Below are positions 1 through 7,489 of a DNA stretch of 38,841 nucleotides, piece by piece. The notes beneath the pieces were generated by a model. That model saw only the letters and a program-made list of their open reading frames with translations. It searched no databases and was not told where the DNA came from. The stretch lies in contig JAJRUH010000131.1 of assembly GCA_024277895.1 (NCBI GenBank), positions 1-38,841 on the forward strand. The letters run 5' to 3'. The position numbers and the translations under genes were made by a program. This DNA comes from Bacteroidota bacterium. Lineage in GTDB: Bacteria > Bacteroidota > Bacteroidia > Bacteroidales > JAADGE01. The stretch's first letter is position 1. Each line of letters starts with the position of its first letter.

Positions 1-890
1 AAACGTTCTGTCCAATCTTTAATTTTTTCTTGCGAAAATGTTTCGTCATAAACACTGTCAACAGCTTCTTTGTAACACTCGACCGTTGTTTCTACGTATT
101 CGGCAGGGCGGGCTCGTCCTTCAATTTTCAAAACTTTCACTCCGGCATCCAAAACTTTGTCGATAAAATTTATTGTCATTAAATCTTTGGGCGACATTAT
201 GTATTCGTTATCAACTTCAAGCTCAAAACCGGTTTCTTTGTCGGTTACGATATATGCTTTACGGCAGGTTTGCAGGCAGGCGCCTCTGTTTGCCGACGAA
301 TTTTGTTCGTGCAGGCTCAAATAACATTTTCCGGAAATTGCCATACACAAAGCACCGTGTGCAAAAATTTCAATACGTATTAATTCTCCGGAAGGTCCTT
401 TTATTTGTTCTTTTTCAATAGTTTCGGTAATTTGTTTTACTTGTTTTAAACTCAGTTCTCTTGCCAAAACCACAACATCGGCAAAATGCGAATAGAATTT
501 TACGGTTTCGACATTGCTTACATTAACTTGGGTAGAAATGTGAATTTCAACACCTTGCGATGACGCATAATTTATAACCGCCTGGTCGGAAGCAATAATT
601 GCCGATACTCCGGATGCCTTTGCGGTATCAATTATTTGCTTCATAAGATTGATGTCGTAATCGTAGATTACGGTATTTACGGTAAGATAGCTTTTTACGT
701 TATTTTCATTACATCTTTTTACAATTTCTTTCAAATCGTCGGTTGAAAAGTTGTTTGAAGATTTTGCCCGCATATTCAGTTGTTCAATTCCGAAATATAC
801 GGAATCGGCTCCGGCATTTATTGCTGCTGCAAGCGATTCAAACGAACCGACGGGAGCCATTATTTCAATTTCTTCTCTTTTGTATTTCAT
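1..890 (-). CDS. U32 peptidase-family protein, TrhP-like tRNA hydroxylation factor (partial, C-terminus cut off)
   Basis: The reading frame opens with ATG at 890 and runs off the window edge, leaving about 296 residues of a protein that is usually 400 or more. It starts MKYKREEIEIMAPVGSFESL. It contains the full family U32 signature (E-x-F-x2-G-A-L-C-x4-G-x-C-x-L-S) as EIFAHGALCMAISGKCYLS, followed by a SPKDL motif and a KIEGR motif. Family knowledge: members close to E. coli YegQ (TrhP) take part in prephenate-dependent hydroxylation of U34 in tRNA, while others (RlhA) act on 23S rRNA or are called collagenase-like proteases. The SPKDL...KIEGR segment fits the TrhP/RlhA side rather than a secreted protease. 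I see no signal peptide. About 165 bp separate it from pheS upstream on the same strand. Assignment to TrhP rather than RlhA is inference. Confidence 0.85.
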   Translation of the reverse strand, partial: MKYKREEIEIMAPVGSFESLAAAINAGADSVYFGIEQLNMRAKSSNNFSTDDLKEIVKRCNENNVKSYLTVNTVIYDYDINLMKQIIDTAKASGVSAIIASDQAVINYASSQGVEIHISTQVNVSNVETVKFYSHFADVVVLARELSLKQVKQITETIEKEQIKGPSGELIRIEIFAHGALCMAISGKCYLSLHEQNSSANRGACLQTCRKAYIVTDKETGFELEVDNEYIMSPKDLMTINFIDKVLDAGVKVLKIEGRARPAEYVETTVECYKEAVDSVYDETFSQEKIKDWTER

Positions 891-968
891 TTGGTTTGTA
901 ATATTAAGAAGTTGTCTGAGTTCGTGGTTCTATATCTATACAGATAGGCAGAAATCAGGATAATAAGG

Positions 969-987
969 TTCTGAAATAAATTCAGAA
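969..987. repeat. Short hairpin repeat between pheS and the U32 gene
   Basis: TTCTGAA and TTCAGAA form a perfect 7-bp stem around the loop ATAAA, followed by TGACG. Palindromes of this form (CTGAA...TTCAG next to TGAC) are, from memory, common dispersed intergenic repeats in Bacteroidota genomes. There is no T-tract, so it is not a good intrinsic terminator. Confidence 0.45.
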
Positions 988-1055
988 TGACGCCCCGAAA
1001 CACTTCTGAGCCGGCATCTTCTATTGTTTAAGGATATTATCTTAATCTTCGTAAA

Positions 1056-2072
1056 TTATCCCTGAAACTGCTTCAAAAATCTTAAATCATTTTCAAAAAA
1101 CAGGCGCAAATCTTTAATTCCGTATTTCAGCATTGCAATTCGTTCAATTCCCATTCCGAAGGCAAACCCGGTATATTTTTCAGAATCAATATTGTTTGCT
1201 TCCAAAACATTGGGGTCAACCATTCCGCAACCGAGAATTTCAAGCCAACCGGTATATTTACAAACATTACAACCTTTTCCGCCGCAAAGCGAACACGATA
1301 CGTCAACTTCCGCAGAAGGTTCGGTAAAAGGAAAGTATGAAGGGCGGAGGCGAATTTTTGTTTCGTGTCCGAAAAATTCTTGTGCAAAATATTCCAAAGT
1401 TTGTTTTAAATCGGCAAAAGAAACATTTTCATCAATATAAAGTCCTTCAATTTGATGAAAAATACAATGCGCTCTGGCGGAAATTGCTTCGTTTCTGAAA
1501 ACCCTTCCCGGAGAAATTGTTCTTATCGGAGGTTTTTGCTTATCCATAACCCTTACCTGAACCGAAGAAGTGTGAGTTCTGAGAAGAATATCGGGATTTT
1601 TTTCGATGAAAAAAGTATCCTGCATATCTCTTGCCGGATGCTCGGGCGGGAAATTTAATGCCGAAAAAACGTGTAAATCGTCTTCTATTTCGGGACCTTC
1701 GGAAATTGTAAACCCGAGACGCATAAAAATTTCGCTTATTTCGTTTCTGACTATTGAAATCGGATGGCGAGAACCTTGTTCGACAGAATCGCCGGGCAGA
1801 GTTAAATCTAATCCGATTTTTACCGTGTCTTTTGATTTTAATGCTTGTTTCAAGGCGTTCACCTTGTCGGTTACTTCATTTTTAAGCTTGTTTAAAACCT
1901 GTCCGAATTCCTTTTTTTGTTCATTTGGAACGTTTTTAAATTCTTTGAAAAGTTCGGTAACAAGTCCGCCTTTTTTTGATAAATATTTTATTCTGAAAGT
2001 TTCAATTTCTTCCGGATTTTCGGAATTGAAAATTTCAACCTCTTTTAAAAGTTCTTTTGCTTTATTTAACAT
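1056..2072 (-). CDS. pheS: Phenylalanine-tRNA ligase alpha subunit
   Basis: This cytoplasmic enzyme charges tRNA-Phe with phenylalanine as an alpha2-beta2 tetramer with PheT. The 338-residue length is normal for bacterial PheS. The N-terminal 80 or so residues form the usual coiled-coil arm that binds tRNA. The class II catalytic core follows, with motif 2 in the [14 protein letters not shown] region and motif 3 in the [18 protein letters not shown] region near the C-terminus. The stretch [13 protein letters not shown] carries several cysteines typical of many PheS sequences. ATG at 2072 is the natural start. The cyclophilin gene ends 12 bp upstream on the same strand, so the two are probably cotranscribed. 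pheT is not in the window. Confidence 0.97.
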   Translation of the reverse strand: MLNKAKELLKEVEIFNSENPEEIETFRIKYLSKKGGLVTELFKEFKNVPNEQKKEFGQVLNKLKNEVTDKVNALKQALKSKDTVKIGLDLTLPGDSVEQGSRHPISIVRNEISEIFMRLGFTISEGPEIEDDLHVFSALNFPPEHPARDMQDTFFIEKNPDILLRTHTSSVQVRVMDKQKPPIRTISPGRVFRNEAISARAHCIFHQIEGLYIDENVSFADLKQTLEYFAQEFFGHETKIRLRPSYFPFTEPSAEVDVSCSLCGGKGCNVCKYTGWLEILGCGMVDPNVLEANNIDSEKYTGFAFGMGIERIAMLKYGIKDLRLFFENDLRFLKQFQG

Positions 2073-2084
2073 TTTTTTTCGTCT

Positions 2085-2921
2085 TTATTCCGTAATTATT
2101 TTTATTTTCATTTTAACATCTTTTACGGGTCGGTCGTTTCGGTCGGTTTTAACTTCGGCAATTTTATCTATAACATCAAGACCTTCCGTAATTTCTCCGA
2201 AAACCGTATAATTCCCGTCAAGATGCGGAATTCCGCCGATTGTTTTATATATATTTCGTTGATATTCGGGCATTTTTTTGATTTTAAAATCGTCTTTCTT
2301 TTTTATATCTTCAATTAATTTGTCAAAAGCCGGTTTGTTGCCGGTCGTTCTGTATTTGCTTGCAAGTTTACTTATTTCGGGGTGAGAACCGATATAATTT
2401 CCCAAAGAAATTTGTTCTTCAAGTTTATTTAATTCTTCATCCGTAAATTTTCTTCCCTGAACGATATAGAATTGCGAGCCGGAAGATTTTTTTAAGGGAT
2501 TTACGGCATCACCTTCACGAGCGGCGGCAATAACTCCTTTTTTGTGAAATAAAGAATCGTTAAATTCGGCATCAATTTCATATCCGGGACCTCCGTTTCC
2601 GAGTATTTTTCCGGCAGGAGCATTTTTAGAGTCGGGGTCGCCGCCTTGTATCATAAAATCTTTTATAACTCTGTGAAAAAGCAGTCCGTCATAAAATCCG
2701 GCTTTTGTAAGTTTTATGAAATTTGCTTTGTGTTTCGGAGTTTTATCATACAACTTAATTTTCATATTTCCGAAATCGGTTTCTATCAAAATTAAAGTGT
2801 CTTTTTTTAAATTCTTAACGGAAACCTGCTTATTTTTATTTTCGTTCACATTATTATCGGATGAATGACAAGCAGAAATCGAAAAAAACAAAACGGTTGC
2901 AAGAAAAAATAAATATTTCAT
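2085..2921 (-). CDS. Cyclophilin-type peptidyl-prolyl isomerase, predicted lipoprotein
   Basis: The 278-residue product begins with a signal peptide ending in a lipobox (SISAC, Cys at about residue 18), so it is probably anchored to a membrane as a lipoprotein. A cyclophilin domain follows: FHRVIKDFMIQGGDP is the catalytic-face motif, GSQFYIVQG the central motif and HLDGNYTVFGEI the C-terminal one. Between the last two lies an insertion of about 70 charged residues (FTDEELNKLEEQ onwards) that is common in Bacteroidota homologues. Role by family: cis-trans isomerisation of proline bonds during folding of exported proteins. It lies 12 bp upstream of pheS. A TAnnTTTG -10-type element (2952-2959) sits 31 bp upstream of the ATG. 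Confidence 0.9.
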   Translation of the reverse strand: MKYLFFLATVLFFSISACHSSDNNVNENKNKQVSVKNLKKDTLILIETDFGNMKIKLYDKTPKHKANFIKLTKAGFYDGLLFHRVIKDFMIQGGDPDSKNAPAGKILGNGGPGYEIDAEFNDSLFHKKGVIAAAREGDAVNPLKKSSGSQFYIVQGRKFTDEELNKLEEQISLGNYIGSHPEISKLASKYRTTGNKPAFDKLIEDIKKKDDFKIKKMPEYQRNIYKTIGGIPHLDGNYTVFGEITEGLDVIDKIAEVKTDRNDRPVKDVKMKIKIITE

Positions 2922-2951
2922 TTGTTTACAGCATTAAATATTATTAATTTG

Positions 2952-2959
2952 CAAAATTA
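2952..2959 (-). promoter_or_regulatory. Bacteroidota -7 element for the cyclophilin-pheS operon
   Basis: On the minus strand the sequence reads TAATTTTG, matching the TAnnTTTG consensus, 31 bp before the cyclophilin start codon. I see no clear TTG box at the expected distance, so this is a partial match. Confidence 0.45.
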
Positions 2960-3141
2960 AAATTTAATTTGAATCATCTTTTAAAGAATCAAACAAATGT
3001 TTAAATTTTGCTGATAAAACAGCCTGTGTTTTATTTGTTTTAATTTGTCCGACAAATCAAACAAGAATTAATTTAAGTAATATGCTTAAAAAAAACAGAG
3101 AAAAAAAATACATTCTTCAAATAATAAACATAAAAAGTAAC

Positions 3142-3169
3142 TTGTAAATTTAAAAATTTTATACATTTG
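3142..3169 (+). promoter_or_regulatory. Strong Bacteroidota promoter for tRNA-Lys (and probably deoC)
   Basis: TTG at 3142-3144 is followed by a 17-bp spacer and TACATTTG at 3162-3169, a full match to the TTG-N17-20-TAnnTTTG consensus. The tRNA begins 18 bp after the -7 box, as expected for a short 5' leader that is processed off. I see no second promoter before deoC. Confidence 0.8.
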
Positions 3170-3187
3170 CACGCTTATTTTTAAATT

Positions 3188-3260
3188 CGGCTCGTAGCTC
3201 AGTTGGCAGAGCACGTGACTCTTAATCTCGGGGTCGTGGGTTCGAACCCCACCGAGCCGA
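3188..3260 (+). tRNA. tRNA-Lys, anticodon CTT
   Basis: A full 73-nt cloverleaf can be folded by eye. The acceptor stem is CGGCTCG/CGAGCCG, the D stem GCTC/GAGC, the anticodon loop CTCTTAA (anticodon CTT), the T arm GTGGG-TTCGAAC-CCCAC and the discriminator base A. CCA is not encoded. The anticodon stem CGTGA/TCTCG has a U-U mismatch at positions 29-41; the other four pairs are Watson-Crick. A run of seven T follows at 3262-3268, and the deoC start codon comes 15 nt after the tRNA end. Confidence 0.95.
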
Positions 3261-3275
3261 CTTTTTTTAATTACT

Positions 3276-4169
3276 ATGGATATAAAAAAACTGTTAGCTT
3301 CGTATAAAACAGAAATTGAAAATTCTGAAATTGAAAAGAAAGTAAAAAAATTTACAGACAATATTTCTGCAATTTATACTGTTAAGACATTAAAAACAAT
3401 CTTCGGATTGATTGATCTTACAACTCTCAACAATACGGATACTCCGGAAACGGCCAAACAATTTGCCGAAAATGTTAATAATTTCAAAACACATTTTCCG
3501 GATATGCCGAATGTTGCCGCAATTTGTGTTTATCCGACTTTAGTCGAACATGTTAAAAACAATTTAAAAGTACCGGGAGTAAAAATTGCATCAGTTGCCG
3601 GCGGATTTCCCTCTTCACAAACATTTATTGATTTAAAAATTGAAGAGGTTAAAAGAGCTGTTGAAAAAGGTGCAGATGAAATTGATACGGTAATTTCTGC
3701 CGGCACATTATTATCCGGAAATTATCAAACAGTATATGAAGAAATTAAAGCCATAAAAAATGTTTGTGAGGACAAACATTTAAAGGTTATTTTGGAAAGC
3801 GGCTCCCTCGGAGATCTCAACAATGTAAAAATTGCATCTATTCTTGCAATTGAAGCCGGTGCTGATTTCCTGAAAACTTCTACAGGAAAAACTGTTCCTA
3901 CGGCAACACTTGAGACAACATTTGTTATGTCTTCAATAATTAAAGAATATTTTGAAAAAACCGGGAAAAAAATCGGAATTAAACCTGCGGGTTACATTGC
4001 AGATTCAGAAACAGCATTAAAATATTTTTCCCTAATAAAAAATGTTTTGGGAGAAGATTGGATTACTCCGGAATTTTTCAGAATAGGAACAAATAAATTA
4101 CCGAATAAACTGTTAAATGATATTTCAAAAATGAGTTCTGAAAGGAAAGAAGAGATTATTTATTTTTAA
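3276..4169 (+). CDS. deoC: Deoxyribose-phosphate aldolase, housekeeping type
   Basis: The enzyme cleaves 2-deoxy-D-ribose 5-phosphate to glyceraldehyde 3-phosphate and acetaldehyde in deoxynucleoside catabolism. The 297-residue protein belongs to the E. coli-like branch: LIDLTTLNNTDT, ADEIDTVIS with the catalytic Asp near residue 137, the Schiff-base lysine near K200 in ADFLKTSTGK, and the second lysine near K236 in IGIKPAGY. The final Gly of the usual KPAGG is Tyr here. An N-terminal stretch of about 40 residues is usual for Bacteroidota DeoC and does not look like an encapsulation peptide. The gene starts 15 nt after tRNA-Lys and has no promoter of its own that I can see, so it is probably read from the tRNA promoter. 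It converges with the BMC-type deoC across a shared terminator. Confidence 0.93.
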   Translation: MDIKKLLASYKTEIENSEIEKKVKKFTDNISAIYTVKTLKTIFGLIDLTTLNNTDTPETAKQFAENVNNFKTHFPDMPNVAAICVYPTLVEHVKNNLKVPGVKIASVAGGFPSSQTFIDLKIEEVKRAVEKGADEIDTVISAGTLLSGNYQTVYEEIKAIKNVCEDKHLKVILESGSLGDLNNVKIASILAIEAGADFLKTSTGKTVPTATLETTFVMSSIIKEYFEKTGKKIGIKPAGYIADSETALKYFSLIKNVLGEDWITPEFFRIGTNKLPNKLLNDISKMSSERKEEIIYF

Positions 4170-4187
4170 GAAGCATAACGGAAAAAT

Positions 4188-4219
4188 AAAAAAGCGGAAT
4201 TTAAATAATTTCGCTTTTT
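4188..4219. terminator. Bidirectional intrinsic terminator between the two deoC genes
   Basis: AAAAAGCGGAA (4188-4198) pairs with TTTCGCTTTTT (4208-4218) in an 11-bp stem with one G-U pair and a 9-nt loop. It is flanked by A-runs on the left and T-runs on the right, so it can end transcripts from both directions. Confidence 0.85.
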
Positions 4220-4238
4220 TCATCTGATTAATTCCGAT

Positions 4239-5033
4239 TTAATAACCGCCTTCAGATTTTCCTCCTGTTACAATAGCCACGCCGGCACCGGCACCAATTC
4301 TGGTTGCTCCGGCTTTAATCATTGCAACGGCAGTTTTAAAGTCTCTGATACCGCCGCTTGCTTTTACGCCCATTTCCGGACCGACAACACGCCTCATCAA
4401 TTCAATGTCTCCGACAGTTGCTCCGCCGCCGCCGAAACCGGTACTTGTTTTTACAAAGTCAACACCCACTTTTTTACTGATTTCACAGGCAAGAATTTTC
4501 TCATTTTCTTCCAATAAAGATGTTTCAAGGATTACTTTGAGAACCGTTGTGCTGCGGCACGCTCTTTTAACGGCTCGAATATCTTCTTCAACATATTTTA
4601 AATTGCCGGATTTTAATGCGCTTACACTTATAACCATATCAATTTCGTTGGCTCCGTTATCTATGGCATTTCGTGTTTCAAATGCTTTACTTCTGCTGTC
4701 GGATTCTCCCAAGGGAAATCCGATAACAGAACAGACTTTAACATCTGAACCTCTTAGTTTTTTTGCAACATAAGAGACCCAGCTCGAATTAACACATACA
4801 GAATAAAAATTATATTTCTTTGCTTCATCACAAAGCTGATCAAATTGTTTATCTGTTGCATCGGGTTTCAGCAAAGTATGATCAATGTAGCGAGCCATTT
4901 GTTGTGTTGTAATTCCTAAATTCGGCGTTTCGGAATTAACGTTACCGGTTGTGCTGTTTTTTAAATCTAAGTTGTTTTTTAAGCGAGACATTACCTCGTT
5001 TGTAATTTTATCAACTAATTCGTTGTGATCCAT
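4239..5033 (-). CDS. deoC: BMC-associated deoxyribose-phosphate aldolase with encapsulation-type N-terminus
   Basis: This 264-residue DeoC is on a different branch from the one at 3276. It is of the Firmicutes/Thermotoga type: [21 protein letters not shown] with Asp near 132, Schiff-base lysine K195 in [11 protein letters not shown], second lysine K224 in [11 protein letters not shown], and a C-terminal Tyr. The catalytic domain begins only near residue 43. Residues 1-22 form a predicted amphipathic helix (hydrophobic L6, V7, I10, V14, L18, L22) joined by a Ser/Thr/Asn-rich linker, the arrangement of BMC encapsulation peptides. It is the last gene of the BMC operon, 9 bp after rpiB. Expected reaction inside the shell: deoxyribose 5-phosphate to glyceraldehyde 3-phosphate plus acetaldehyde, which feeds the aldehyde dehydrogenase at 6065. 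Encapsulation is inferred. Confidence 0.9.
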   Translation of the reverse strand: MDHNELVDKITNEVMSRLKNNLDLKNSTTGNVNSETPNLGITTQQMARYIDHTLLKPDATDKQFDQLCDEAKKYNFYSVCVNSSWVSYVAKKLRGSDVKVCSVIGFPLGESDSRSKAFETRNAIDNGANEIDMVISVSALKSGNLKYVEEDIRAVKRACRSTTVLKVILETSLLEENEKILACEISKKVGVDFVKTSTGFGGGGATVGDIELMRRVVGPEMGVKASGGIRDFKTAVAMIKAGATRIGAGAGVAIVTGGKSEGGY

Positions 5034-5042
5034 AGTAATAAT

Positions 5043-5501
5043 TTATTTTTTTTCAATTGACATCATTTTATTAATTCTGGCCCAGTGTCTTCCGCCTTCA
5101 AAGTCGGTTTCTAACCAAAGTTTTGCCATAGCAAAAATTTCAGAATCATTGTGTTGTGCCGAACCCATTGTTAAAACATTTGCATTATTATGCATTCGGC
5201 TGTTTATTATTGTTTGTGTGCTCCAGCATAACGCTGCTCTTATTCCGTTAACTTTATTGCAAACCATTGAAGAGCCTATACCGGCTCCGTCGAGCATTAT
5301 TCCTCTGTCGCATTCTCCGCTGACCACTTTTTTTGCAACTTTGTAGGCAAAATCCGGATAATCTACCGGCAACTTACTGTCTGTTCCTACATCTGTTATT
5401 TTATAACCGATTACGAAAAGATAGGCTTTTAACTTTTCCTTCAATTCAAATGCTCCGTGATCGGATCCTATTGCAACAGTATTTACTTGCTCTTTGCTCA
5501 T
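5043..5501 (-). CDS. rpiB: RpiB/LacAB-family sugar-phosphate isomerase, BMC-associated, catalytic Cys replaced by Asp
   Basis: The 152-residue length and fold motifs are those of RpiB (ribose-5-phosphate isomerase B) and LacA/LacB. H15 lies in GSDHGAF, H104 in SRMHNNANVL, and phosphate-binding R138 and R142 in EGGRHWAR; all are kept. The catalytic-base position, Cys in E. coli RpiB (LICGTG), is Asp here (D71 in IMLDGAG), and the following Thr is Ala. Mycobacterial RpiB also lacks this Cys and uses a Glu four residues on; that position is Ile here, so the mycobacterial solution is absent too. D71 might act as the base, or the substrate may differ. No N-terminal extension is visible. It lies in the BMC operon between pentamer genes and deoC. 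The ribose 5-phosphate isomerase name is by family only. Confidence 0.85.
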   Translation of the reverse strand: MSKEQVNTVAIGSDHGAFELKEKLKAYLFVIGYKITDVGTDSKLPVDYPDFAYKVAKKVVSGECDRGIMLDGAGIGSSMVCNKVNGIRAALCWSTQTIINSRMHNNANVLTMGSAQHNDSEIFAMAKLWLETDFEGGRHWARINKMMSIEKK

Positions 5502-5505
5502 TATC

Positions 5506-5784
5506 TTAGTTATTTTCTATAACGATATGATCGACAATCCCGACAATAACGGTTTTTATCGTGTGCGTATCGGGTTCTTTTATTGCCGTTGTTGCAGAAC
5601 CGCCTTCTTCAACCGTAATAACGGTATCGCCTACCCCGGCTTGTACGGTATCCACAGCTAAAAAAGTTTTTCCTTTAAACGTTCCGGAAGGTTCAATCGG
5701 CTGAATAATTAAAATTATTCTTCCGTTGTAACCGATTGCTCTTTCTGTTGAAACGATATTTCCGATAACTTTTCCGAGTATCAT
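5506..5784 (-). CDS. BMC pentameric vertex protein (EutN/CcmL family), copy 4
   Basis: This 92-residue BMC-P protein would cap vertices of the icosahedral shell as a pentamer. It has the family start ILGKVIGNIVSTER, the central VDTVQAGVGDTVITVEEGGSA loop and the terminal VIVGIVDHIVIE strand. Its ATG overlaps the stop of the preceding pentamer gene (ATGA, 5781-5784), so the two are translationally coupled. RpiB follows 4 bp downstream. It is clearly different in sequence from the pentamers at 5781, 8053 and 8337. Confidence 0.93.
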   Translation of the reverse strand: MILGKVIGNIVSTERAIGYNGRIILIIQPIEPSGTFKGKTFLAVDTVQAGVGDTVITVEEGGSATTAIKEPDTHTIKTVIVGIVDHIVIENN

Positions 5785-6056
5785 AAATTTTTCTCTATAT
5801 TAATTTCATCAACAATTCCGACAATAGCGGCATCGCAAGGATTCATTATTTTATCCAAAACCATACTTGCTTCTTTGCTTGTTTCGTAATAAATAATTTG
5901 TCCTGTATTTGATTGAATTGTATCAACGGTAACAATCGGGTCTCCGTATGTTTTTAATTTTTCGTCAATCGGCTGAACCAAAAGCAATTTCAATCCTTCA
6001 AAGGATTCAACTTTTGTTGAACAGACAACACGTCCTATAACTTTTCCCAGTTTCAT
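5781..6056 (-). CDS. BMC pentameric vertex protein (EutN/CcmL family), divergent copy 3
   Basis: The 91-residue protein has the BMC-P frame (KLGKVIGRVVCSTK at the start, AAIVGIVDEINIE at the end). The central segment that usually reads GAG-x-G-[ED] is QSNTGQIIYYET here, making it the most divergent of the four pentamers in the operon. It may form a specialised vertex or mix with other copies. It begins 8 bp after the aldehyde dehydrogenase stop and overlaps the next pentamer gene by 4 bp. Confidence 0.9.
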   Translation of the reverse strand: MKLGKVIGRVVCSTKVESFEGLKLLLVQPIDEKLKTYGDPIVTVDTIQSNTGQIIYYETSKEASMVLDKIMNPCDAAIVGIVDEINIEKNL

Positions 6057-6064
6057 ATAAAAAT

Positions 6065-7480
6065 TTAGATAATTCTGAAATGATCAACCAAGGCACATCT
6101 TCTTTCTCTTGTAAAAGATTTCGGTCCGGTAACACCTTCTCCGGTCGGACTTGCTATGGTAAATGATGCAAATCCGGCACCGCCGTAACCTAAACCCGCA
6201 TAACTCGGTCCGTTTTTAATAAAAATAGAACAATTCGAGAGTTTTGCCATTTTACTGAGATTATCAAGATTTAAAGAGTGCATAATGAAAGTATGGTGAA
6301 ATCCGTGTTCAACTTCTAATGCAAAATTAATTGCGGTATCAGCATCTTTTACTCTGACAAGCGGCATTACGGGCATTAATTGTTCTGTCCAAACTAAGGG
6401 ATGACTCGCATCAACATCCATCAGAAGAAGTCGTGTTGATTCCGGAACTTCAATTCCTGCGGCACGAGCAATATAATCGGCATTTTTTCCGACAAAATCT
6501 TTATTCGGAGCTCCTTCATGACCCTTTCTGCCCGGATCTGCAATGATAAGAGATGTTATTTTTTCAATTTGTTCTCCTTTTAATTCATAAGCACCGTTTC
6601 TTATCATTGCCTCTTTTAACTTGTCTGCAACAGACTCAACAACAAGAGTTTCTTTTTCACAAATGCAGATTACATTATTATCAAAACTTACCCCGTCAAC
6701 AATACTTTTTCCGGCTTTTTCGATATCGGCTGTCTCATCAACAACAACGGGCGGGTTCCCGGGTCCGGCAGCAATAACTTTTTTTTGGTGCGACATCGCC
6801 GTTTTTACAACAGCCGGTCCTCCGGTTACAACCATTATAGATATTTTCGGATGTGCCATTAATGCTTTTGCCGAATCAATTGTCGGATTTTTAATACATG
6901 TAACAACATTTTCCGGACCGCCTTTTTCCATTATTGCTCTGTTAATGAAATCAATAATATATACAGAAACTTTTTTTGCGGCAGGATGTGCATTAAATAC
7001 AACCGTATTTCCGGCTGCAAGCATTCCGATTGCGTTACTTATTATAGAAATAGTAGAATTTGTTGAAGGTGTGATTGCTCCGATAACTCCGTAGGGAGCA
7101 CGTTCTACAATTGTTAACCCGTGTTCATCAGAAAATGCTTCCGGTTTTATATCTTCAACACCGGGTGTTTTATCAATTCCTAAAATATTTTTAGCAATTT
7201 TATCTTCATAGCGACCGTATCCGGTTTCCTCATGAGCCATTTTTGACATAATTTTATTATTCTCGTGAGAAACTTTTCGAATATTGTCAATTATTTTTAT
7301 ACGAGTATCTAAAGGTAATTCAATATATTCCTTAAAAGCATTACTCGCAGCGTTTATTGCATCATTAATATTTGTAAATACGCCTAATTTGCCGGTTTGC
7401 AGGGATGTTTCCTGTGTTAAATTCATGTCGTTTAAAACATCACTGACTAATTTCCTGATATTTTGCTCTAAATTATCCAT
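6065..7480 (-). CDS. CoA-acylating aldehyde dehydrogenase, BMC-type (PduP/EutE-like)
   Basis: The enzyme oxidises an aldehyde with NAD+ and CoA to acyl-CoA; in this operon the likely substrate is acetaldehyde from DeoC. The 471-residue protein has the family motifs APYGVIGAITPSTN (cofactor domain), VTGGPAVVKTAM and AAGPGNPPVVVD, and the catalytic cysteine C272 in FDNNVICICEK, aligned with the Cys of PduP FDNNLPCIAEK. Residues 1-20 (MDNLEQNIRKLVSDVLNDMN) form an amphipathic helix ahead of the catalytic domain, typical of a BMC encapsulation peptide and similar in pattern to the N-terminus of the DeoC at 4239. It sits 9 bp after the trimer gene at 7490. No phosphotransacylase or alcohol dehydrogenase gene lies nearby. 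Confidence 0.94.
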   Translation of the reverse strand: MDNLEQNIRKLVSDVLNDMNLTQETSLQTGKLGVFTNINDAINAASNAFKEYIELPLDTRIKIIDNIRKVSHENNKIMSKMAHEETGYGRYEDKIAKNILGIDKTPGVEDIKPEAFSDEHGLTIVERAPYGVIGAITPSTNSTISIISNAIGMLAAGNTVVFNAHPAAKKVSVYIIDFINRAIMEKGGPENVVTCIKNPTIDSAKALMAHPKISIMVVTGGPAVVKTAMSHQKKVIAAGPGNPPVVVDETADIEKAGKSIVDGVSFDNNVICICEKETLVVESVADKLKEAMIRNGAYELKGEQIEKITSLIIADPGRKGHEGAPNKDFVGKNADYIARAAGIEVPESTRLLLMDVDASHPLVWTEQLMPVMPLVRVKDADTAINFALEVEHGFHHTFIMHSLNLDNLSKMAKLSNCSIFIKNGPSYAGLGYGGAGFASFTIASPTGEGVTGPKSFTRERRCALVDHFRII

Positions 7481-7489
7481 TCGAATATT

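Noticed and set aside
1606-2211. A 201-codon open frame on the plus strand across the pheS/cyclophilin junction
   Set aside because: It is antisense to two well-supported genes, is low in complexity and matches no family I know.
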